Assembly: GCA_037349315.1 (NCBI GenBank) | Contig: JBAIAC010000014.1 | Coordinates: 23,599,001-23,663,000, forward strand | DNA length: 64,000 nt | DNA from: Chelydra serpentina | Lineage: Eukaryota; Chordata; Testudines; Chelydridae | Direction: 5' to 3' | Part shown: positions 56,480 to 64,000 of the stretch, piece after piece | How the letters are laid out: every line of letters starts with the position of its first letter | Position numbering within the stretch: position 1 is the first letter of the stretch | The notes under the pieces: generated by a model | Databases searched by the model: none | What the model was told of the DNA's origin: nothing | What the model saw: only the letters and a program-made list of their open reading frames with translations | Made by a program: the position numbers and the translations under genes

Positions 56480-57865
56480 TGCTCTAAGCAGAGAGAGAGG
56501 TAGAGCAGAATCCTAAATTCTCTCTCCAGAGAGAGACTCATTTGAAATACCAATATATCAAAGCAAACAAACCTATGATAAATATGATTAAAATGCCATG
56601 AGCAGAACTCTGAGCTGCAAATCATCATATAGCATATATTTCTGACTTACTGTTGCTGCGAAATGTCTCAATTGTTGCTCTGACTCAGGAAAGGTTTTAA
56701 TTCTAAAAGAAACTTCTAGACCAACTAGAGCTTGTAAAGAGGCCAGCAAAAATGGGTACTAAATACAGTCGAAGACACTCTCACTATGTATCATTTTCTC
56801 CACCATCACCATCAGACTCTCGTCTTCTGGAGTTCGTCTGTTCACATATTTGATTTTTGGGACTACGACACAGCAGGAAAGTTCTCCTTTGTGCTTGACA
56901 GATTCCAATATAATTTATGTATAGCTGATATGCAGGAACATTGTGCCAAAACTGTCAGGTAATTTTTTATTTTAAAAATCCCTGGCTGATTAGAGGATGA
57001 GCACAGAGCCATGAGTCTCAGAAGCTTTATATCTCCTGCCCACTGAGAGTTAGAACTGAAAGGAGTAGAGTGTAGAAATCATATACATGGAATTCTCTGC
57101 CTCCCAATTATTGCTGCAACTTGTTGTAGGTCTGGAGTTCTCTTGCAGATGTGGGAGGGGAATTTGGTGGGAATTTAGCTTTCATGAAAAGATTTACCTT
57201 TTCTCCAAATATCATAGGCTGGCCTGTTGTTAAGCTAGATCCACAGCCTGCCTGTGCATACATGTCTCACAAGGTACCATATAATTTTTAGTTTTATCAT
57301 ACTTTTAGATAACTGATTCCTAAGCAATGAAATAAATATGTTTTAAAGCCTTATTTAGCAAATGCTTCAGATTTTAATTGATCTGTGTTCAGTAAAGAAT
57401 AAGAGTAACTAAAGTAATGTGAAAGAGAGAGTGTTTCCTGTGTGAATGTATTTTGCTTAGTAATATAGCTAGTATGGCCTGCCAAATATATTGGAAGTTG
57501 ACCAACAGTCTGTGAACATTTGCATAATGCATGATTTGTCCTCTTTCTAATTATTTTTAACTCTGTTGTTTGGACTCCTCTTTATTGCCAAATAATGTTA
57601 AATATCCCTGCCAATTTACCTTAATTCAGACCTTTAGCACTTCTTGTATTACTAGCCTAGGCTTCTCTGAAGCAAAGCTTGTCTATTGTGCCCATTGAAA
57701 GGTGACTGTACTATGCAAATAGGGGGACTAGGGTAAAAGCACCCTTTTTAACTTGAGATGTTAGATAGGGAGAACTGGTTAATATTAAGTGAAAGGCTAG
57801 GGCCAGAAGTAAAAGGCTAGTGAATCACCTCAGACATTTGTCTTTGATTCATTGGCCCATATATG
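56480..57865. other. AT-rich non-coding stretch, nothing recognised
   Basis: No feature seen. Confidence 0.4.
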
Positions 57866-57886
57866 TTTTCTGGTGCCTGATTCTGA

Positions 57887-57953
57887 TCTCACTTACACCA
57901 GTGTAATTCCATTTCCATAGAGTAACTCCTGACTTACACTGGTGTAAGTGAGA
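57887..57953. repeat. 20-bp perfect inverted repeat of an old palindromic family
   Basis: tctcacttacaccagtgtaa (57887-57906) and its exact reverse complement (57934-57953) with a 27-base loop. By memory this matches an ancient amniote palindromic repeat found near ttctgatctcacttacacc. Confidence 0.75.
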
Positions 57954-57959
57954 GAGAAA

Positions 57960-60370
57960 TTAAACCTCTGTGTGCTACAAATTAGCTTAGTCAAACTTTT
58001 TTTCCCCATGTTTTCAGCTGTCAGGAACAATGTGTGAGCTGCACTTTGCCTCACAGGTCTTCCTGTTTTATCTTCTGCTAAGAATGCTCTTTAATTTTAG
58101 TTGATGACTTGTGATGAGCTCTTCTATTTTTTCCTGGGACTATTTTCACACTCTCAAGCAGACTTTCTTTTCAAGTATCTCAACTCACCTTTGTAGTTCA
58201 GACAGTGTCAGTGCCTGTATTGTGAATAGCTGCAGGGTGAGGCAGAGCAGACAGGGCCACTGCATCCCCACACAGATTTCCCATCTACAAATGTAGGCAG
58301 GACTGAGCAGAGTTTTGGCTACACCCTTCTAAAGTGTGGCACTGTTCAGCATGCAGGGGGATGTATGTTGTATTGGGTCTAGGGTGGCTCAGGGAATGTC
58401 CTCCGTGGTGTGAGGGGAGACCAGGAAATAGACAGTGAATACCGCACATGGGGCTTGTGGCAAAGCCACAATTGACTCCAGAGTATATAAGTGTTTATCT
58501 AACTAGACACACTCTTCATTAGATGTGAAGATATCTGCAGTGCATCCATACTTCATGCAGACCTTTACATTTGAAGAAATTTTCTACTGCATGTGCTCAG
58601 CACACAATTGTTAGATTAAAAACTTTTTTTTTTAAATCAAGCTAAGGCAGTAGTCCTTACTGAGGCCAGTGCCCAGGTCAAGTTGCAAACATTAACTATT
58701 TTGGCTACAGCTGTGCCTAATACATGTTTATTTAGGATTTATGCACAATAGGAAAAAATATTTAGATTTTATAAACATGAGAAAGATAACATCTGTGCAA
58801 GTTCACCTACAGGCAGAGACCAAGAATGAAAAAAATTAGCCCAAAAGGTGAATGTTTTTAAAAAGTTATGGTATTTGAGCAGAGGGCTTTCCAACAACAA
58901 CTGGTTTGCAATCTTAACTAAGCAGGTAGGACTAGTTCTTGCAATGATATATGGATTCAGCTCAAGAGGACTTACCTAGTTTTCACCTATTACTTGCCCT
59001 TAATCTAAACTCCTCACCTAGACGCTAACTTCAGTGATGGGCATCATATACATTAATGACATAACATTTTCAATTATACTAGGGGTAAATCTTGATATTT
59101 TTGTAAGATAGCTCTTATAACAGTTATGAGGAAGAATCCTATGAAGCTAATAATTGTTTTACACAGAACAATAAACTCTGCCCTGACTCCCCTCTGGAAT
59201 ATAAGGAAATACTCAGAGGGACTTTAAATAAAACACTCACAACACAAATTTCAGAAGAATATTTTGACTGCATCACGTATCCCTTCAAGCAATGTGCCCT
59301 CTGCTGCTTTTGCATATGTGGTTCTCCATCCTCTGTGGCACTCCATAAGTTAGGGCAGCTGACCTGGACATCTCCCCATCCCACCAGCCAATGATAACCT
59401 TGCAACCATTTTTTTAAATTTGAAGACAACACTCCTGCCACCAAGAATGGCAGTTTCATGAGTGTCCATCGTATTCAAATTAGAATGAATTTTAAATATT
59501 ATTTTTTCTGTGAGGGGTCCTGTACCGTTTTCACAGAGAACATAATAATTTTATAATTAAAATTATTTAAAAAATTCAAATGATAACAAAAATTAAATCA
59601 ATAAAGGCTACAACTCATGAAAACACTAGATAAACTCATTTTCAGTTTGTTCCATCCTAATGTTAATGGATTCTGTTTTCCAGAGGTCTAGTGTCAAGAA
59701 ATTTCAAATTTGGAAGGAAATAGTAGAGGCTCTTGTCTCAGAGGGCCTACACCAAGATGCAGGATAAAATGCTAGATCAGCGAGAGAATGAAAAGAGTGT
59801 GTATGTGTGTGTGTGTGTTCCTCTTTTGATCCTTTATTTCAAGTTAATATTTGGCAGCTGAAATTTGAGGGGAGTAATTTGGGCAAGGAATTTTCTATTA
59901 AACTTGGCAGCAGAAAGTTACAGGAATTGAGATGGTGTAAAACTAAAAGCACAGATTAGTATATAGGCTATACTAATCCAGGATTGACATAGAAATATGA
60001 CTGGATTATATAGCCTGTGACAGAAGTAGTACTTTTAAGAGATGTTATGTAGTGGCGGGTCAGGTGGTAATTGACACATTGTGAAACGCTGAATTAATAC
60101 CTCCTCTTCCTCTATGGTGGGTATCCTAACTTATCCTAAAAGCAAAATTGGGCCAATAAATACAAATTAGCTGCAGGCACACCAAACGCTGCGTCAAATA
60201 TCACAGCATCCATTAATTAGCATTTACAATTTTCAAGGCAGAGTTTGCACCTCTAATTTCCTTCAAACTCTTCTATGACCTTCCTTTGGACATAATCTTG
60301 ATTACAGCTTGTCAAGTAATCCCTGTGAATAATATTCGTTGACATTTCTCCTCTGCCCCACCACGAAATA
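57960..60370. other. AT-rich non-coding stretch
   Basis: Contains a (GT)n run at 59795-59818; otherwise nothing recognised. Confidence 0.45.
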
Positions 60371-60386
60371 ACTATTCACAAATATC

Positions 60387-62922
60387 AGCAATATCGTCAA
60401 TCTATCCAGCCACACACTCAGCCCGGCAGAAGAGTCTGTCCTATCTTGGGGACTCTCTTTTTGCTCCACCACCCCCACCAACATGATTCAGTTCTGCGGT
60501 GACCTGGAAGCCTACTTTCGCCGTCTCCGACTCAAAGAATACTTTCAAGATAACACTGAACATCGCACAGATACACAGATACCCTCCCACCAACAGCACA
60601 AGAAGAAGAACTCCACATGGACTCCTCCTGAGGGTCGAAATGACAGTCTGGACCTATACATAGAATGCTTCCGCCGACGTGCACAGGCAGAAATTGTGGA
60701 AAAACAACGCCGCCTGCCTCATAACCTAAGTCGTGCAGAACGCAATGCCATCCAAAGCCTCAGAAACAACCCTGACATTATAATCAAAGACACTGATAAG
60801 GGAGGTGCTGTTGTCATCATGAACAGGTCTGACTACCAAAAGGAGGCTGCCAGACAACTCTCCAATACCAAATTCTACAGGCCACTCTCCTCAGATCCCA
60901 CTGAGGAATACACTAAGAAACTGCACCATCTACTCAGGACATTCCCTACACTAACACAGGAACAAATCAACATACCCTTAGAGCCCCGACCGGGGTTATT
61001 CTACCTACTACCCAAGATCCACAAACCTGGAAATCCTGGATGCCCCATCATCTCGGGTATTGGCACTCTCACTGAAGAACTGTCCGGATATGTGGACTCT
61101 CTACTCAGACCCTATGCCACCAGCACTCCCAGCTATCTCCGTGACACCACTGATTTCCTGAGAAAACTACAATGCATTGGTAATCTTCCAGAACACACCA
61201 TCCTAGCCACCATGGATGTAGAGGCTCTCTACACAAACATCCCACACACAGATGGAGTACAAGCTGTCAGGAACAGTATCCCTGATGATGCCACAGCACA
61301 ACTGGTTGCTGAACTCTGTGATTTTATCCTCACGCACAATTATTTCAAATTTGGTGACAATATATACCTCCAGACCAGTGGCACCACTATGGGAACCCGC
61401 ATGGCCCCACAATATGCCAACATCTTTATGGCTGACCTGGAACAACGCTTCCTCAGTTCTCGTCCACTCACACCCCTTCTCTATCTACGCTACATTGATG
61501 ACATCTTCATCATCTGGACCCATGGGAAAGAAACTCTGGAAGAATTCCACCGCGATTTCAACAGCTTCCACCCCACCATCAACCTCAGCCTGGACCAGTC
61601 TACACGGGAAGTCCACTTCCTAGACACCACGGTGCAAATAAGCGATGGTCACATTAACACCACCCTATACCAAAAACCCACTGACCGCTATGCCTACCTA
61701 CATGTCTCCAGCTTCCATCCCGGACACACCACATGAGCCATTGTCTACAGCCAAGCACTGAGGTACAACCGTATTTGCTCCAACCCCTCTGACAGAGACC
61801 AACACCTACATGATCTTCACCAAGCATTCTCAAAACTACGCTACCCACATGAGGCAATAAGAAAACAGATCAACAGGGCCAGACGTGTACCCAGAAGCCT
61901 CCTGCTGCAAGACAAGAAAGAAACCAACAGACCTCCTCTGGCCATCACTTACAGTCCTCAGCTAAAACCTCTCCAACGGATCATCAGTGATCTACAACCC
62001 ATCCTGAGCAACGACCCCTCACTTTCACAGGCCTTGGGAGGCAGGCCAGTCCTCGCCCACAGACAACCCACCAACCTGAAGCATATTCTCACCAGCAACT
62101 ACACACCACACCATAATAACTCTAACTCAGGAACCAATCCATGCAACAAACCTCGATGCCAACTTTGCCCACATATCTACACCAGGAACACCATCACAGG
62201 ACCTAACCAGATCAGCCACACCATCACCGGTTCATTCACCTGCACATCCACCAATGTAATATATGCCATAATATGCCAGCAATGCCCCTCTGCTATGTAC
62301 ATCGGTCAAACTGGACAGTCCTTACGCAAAAGGATAAATGGACACAGATCAGATATAAGGAATGGCAATATACAAAAGCCTGTAGGAGAACACTTCAACC
62401 TCCCTGGACACACAGCCCAGGGCTACACTAGGGAGGGGGGTCGATCTACGATACGCAGATTCAGCTACGTGAATAGCGTAGCTGAAATCGGCGTATCGTA
62501 ATCGGCTTACCTGACCATGAAGACGGCGGCGCGTCGATCGCTGCAGCTCCCCCGTCGACTCCGCTTGCGCCGCTCGATGACGTGGATTTCCGGAGCCGAC
62601 GGGGAGCGCGATCGGGGATCGATTAAGCGCGTCTTAACGAGACGCGAAAAATCGATCCCCGATAGATCGATTGCTACCCGCCGATCCGGCGGGTAGTGAA
62701 GACAAGCCCACAATTGCAGACCTAAAGGTAGCCATCCTGCAGCAAAAAAACTTCAGGACCAGACTCCAAAGAGAAACTGTAGAGCTTCAGTTCATTTGCA
62801 AATTTGACACCATCAGCTCAGGACTAAACAAAGACTATGAATGGCTAGCCAACTACAAAAGCAGTTTCTCCTCCCTTGGTGTTCACACCTCAACTGCTAG
62901 AAGAGGGCCTCATCCTCCCTGA
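60387..62922 (+). pseudogene. PLE reverse transcriptase plus GIY-YIG endonuclease, one stop and one insertion
   Basis: The RT copies the element RNA; the GIY-YIG nuclease cuts the target. With ATG at 60483 as residue 1, the motifs are DTDKGGAVVI (103-112), LLPKIHKPGNPG (175-186), ATMDVEALYTNIPH (252-265), TSGTTMGTRMAPQYAN (308-323), catalytic YIDDIFI (347-353) and VHFLDTTV (387-394). The frame is open upstream of that ATG to the truncation. It stops at TGA 61734-61736, where CGA is likely, then continues in frame. After that come the linker, cysteine motif PCNKPRCQLCPHIY and GIY-YIG core (MYIGQTGQSLRKRINGH) up to 62414. Beyond the DNA element the frame resumes at 62713 and ends DYEWLANYKSS and a short tail. 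Only these two lesions were seen. Confidence 0.88.
62415..62709. mobile_element. CpG-rich non-autonomous DNA element inside the PLE gene
   Basis: 295 bp between aca (62412-62414) and aca (62710-62712). Taking out the element and one aca restores the PLE frame, which fixes the borders. Ends gggctacacta and agtgaagacaagccc are inverted repeats of the gggcttgtcttcact type. Inner palindromes are ttcagctacg/cgtagctgaa and atcggggatcgatt/atcgatccccgat. CpG content is far above the surroundings. Superfamily not assigned. Confidence 0.8.
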
Positions 62923-63001
62923 TTAAGCTTACCTCGTTATCTCTAGCCTGAATCTTCCCTGCACTTTTATATCTGCCTCTGGACATTTCCACTGCTTGCA
63001 T

Positions 63002-63034
63002 CTGAAGAAGTGGGTATTCACCCACGAAAGCTTA
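63002..63034 (+). ncRNA. Hammerhead-like ribozyme core in the PLE tail
   Basis: CTGAAGA (63002-63008), one extra A, a 6-bp stem gtgggt/acccac with loop attc (63010-63025), GAAA (63026-63029), then a short agc-ttat-gct stem (63029-63038). This is the order of a type with short stem III. Hammerheads have been reported in PLE terminal repeats. The extra A before stem II and the lack of an obvious stem I are against full activity. Related cores lie at 37020 (ccgatga, decayed) and 51077 (ctgagga). Confidence 0.45.
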
Positions 63035-63099
63035 TGCTTCAATACCTCTGTTAGTCTATAAGGTGCCCCAGGACCCTTTGTCGTATTCACAAATAAAGC

Positions 63100-64000
63100 T
63101 CTAAACCTTTCATTAGCTCTAAACCTGATCCTGTATAAAGCCTAGAAATCACCTGAAAACATTGAATAGTAGGTGATATATGTCCTTAACTTTCTTGAGC
63201 TATTGTTCAAATGTTGATTAAGCATCCTTTTGAAATGAAGTTCATGACTCTCATCCCTTCACAGAGCCAAGTAAATGAAGAACTGAGCGGGGGTTGTAGA
63301 GAAACAGGGGAATCCCACAGAATTCATCCTTCCTGCTGCCAGGGGCTGGCCACTGGGGTATAGCTCCTCCATGGCTGCTGCTCTGAATTATAGCATGTCT
63401 CCTACGTCTGAGGTTCTTCCCACTAGCTTTGCATTAGTGCAGATTCAGTGGCCATCAACCTGCCAGTTTATGGTCCAGCACCAGTGCTCCTTCACTTCAT
63501 GCAGACAATGTATTTTGAGCTGGCGTGAAGCGCACTGCTCTCTAACTCACAGTATGAGCAGAGAGTCCCATGTGTGTCCAGTGGCCACTACTTCTTCCCC
63601 ACAACATATTGGTATTAGGGGAGTTCTGGGTCACAAAGGGATTTGCATGTGTGGATTTTATCTACATGGGGAAAACTAAAGTACTCTGATTTAAGAGATG
63701 GAAAATGTTATTTGTGAAACTCCCTGGAGCTATGGAAGTCAGTGGTCACACTTCTGCATGGAGCTGATGCAGAGATTATTTTAACAGTTGCAAAATGCCT
63801 GTGGGAGAATAACTTCACACGGTTATTGTCTGATTGCCATCACCAGCAACTATGCCTCCCAAAACCAAAAATATCTTTTAAGTCCCAATTAACATGTGAA
63901 AATCTATCTCCAGTATGCATTCCACAAGACCGATCCTTCTAGGCTCCCACTTTGCAAAATTTCCCTTTTATCACCTTTTGTTATGCAAAATGTCCTCCTG
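63100..64000. other. Non-coding stretch, nothing recognised
   Basis: Short frames only to the window end. Confidence 0.4.

Larger units (their letters stand above)
60385..63083 (+). mobile_element. Penelope-like element, near-intact, with 12-bp target duplication
   Basis: Flanked by TATTCACAAATA on both sides (60373-60384, 63084-63095). It starts inside the reading frame, so the 5' end is missing, and ends with the tail acccacgaaagcttatgctt ... aggtgccccaggaccctttg tcg. It lacks the last roughly 40 bases of the tail (the tctgcagatcc..ggctac terminus seen inverted at 33533). A 295-bp DNA element sits at 62415-62709. Confidence 0.9.

Overview
This window looks like intergenic or intronic DNA from a reptile nuclear genome, most likely a turtle (Testudines, probably Cryptodira). 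The evidence is the repeat content. There are many CR1 LINEs ending in the (ATTCTATG)n tail, several Penelope-like elements (PLEs) of the vertebrate GIY-YIG type, a tRNA-derived SINE with a CR1-like tail of the chelonian type, and many short hAT-like DNA elements. No bacterial, organellar or viral genome organisation is present. I found no exon of a host gene, no rRNA or functional tRNA gene, and no CRISPR array. The longest open frames either belong to transposable elements or are GC-rich frames without homology.

Layout: 1-1110 is an interspersed repeat split by a hAT-like element with a near-perfect 8-bp duplication. 1190-2112 is an old CR1-like reverse transcriptase (RT) remnant. 4.7-7.5 kb holds a minisatellite, a candidate solo LTR, an LTR-like unit and a hAT-like element. 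9.8-15.6 kb is a nested CR1 cluster: a young minus-strand CR1 (451-codon frame) sits in the tail of an older CR1, beside an inverted ORF1 fragment and a young plus-strand CR1. 16.9-17.9 kb is an LTR split by a LINE tail. 20.3-20.8 kb is a hAT-like foldback element with a perfect 8-bp duplication. 21.3-23.0 kb is a minus-strand gene for a cysteine-rich, transposase-like protein with one nonsense change and one frameshift. 28.1-28.9 kb is a decayed Harbinger transposase. 33.5, 36.1-37.1, 51.0 and 60.4-63.1 kb hold four PLE insertions. 37.7-38.5 and 46.1-46.6 kb are GC-rich DNA elements with perfect 8-bp duplications. 39.3-40.8, 46.6-47.2 and 54.6-55.9 kb are further LINE copies. 52.2-52.9 kb is a long-armed foldback element.

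The strongest material is the Penelope set. The 60.4-63.1 kb copy has an RT and GIY-YIG frame broken only by one TGA and by a 295-bp DNA element that entered cleanly with a 3-bp duplication. It is bounded by a 12-bp target duplication. Two short insertions (33533-33724 and 50980-51210) are snap-back copies of the tails of two different PLE subfamilies, each with its own target duplication. The tails carry a hammerhead-like core (CTGANGA, hairpin, GAAA). Family names rest on motif recognition and memory of vertebrate repeats; no database was searched.
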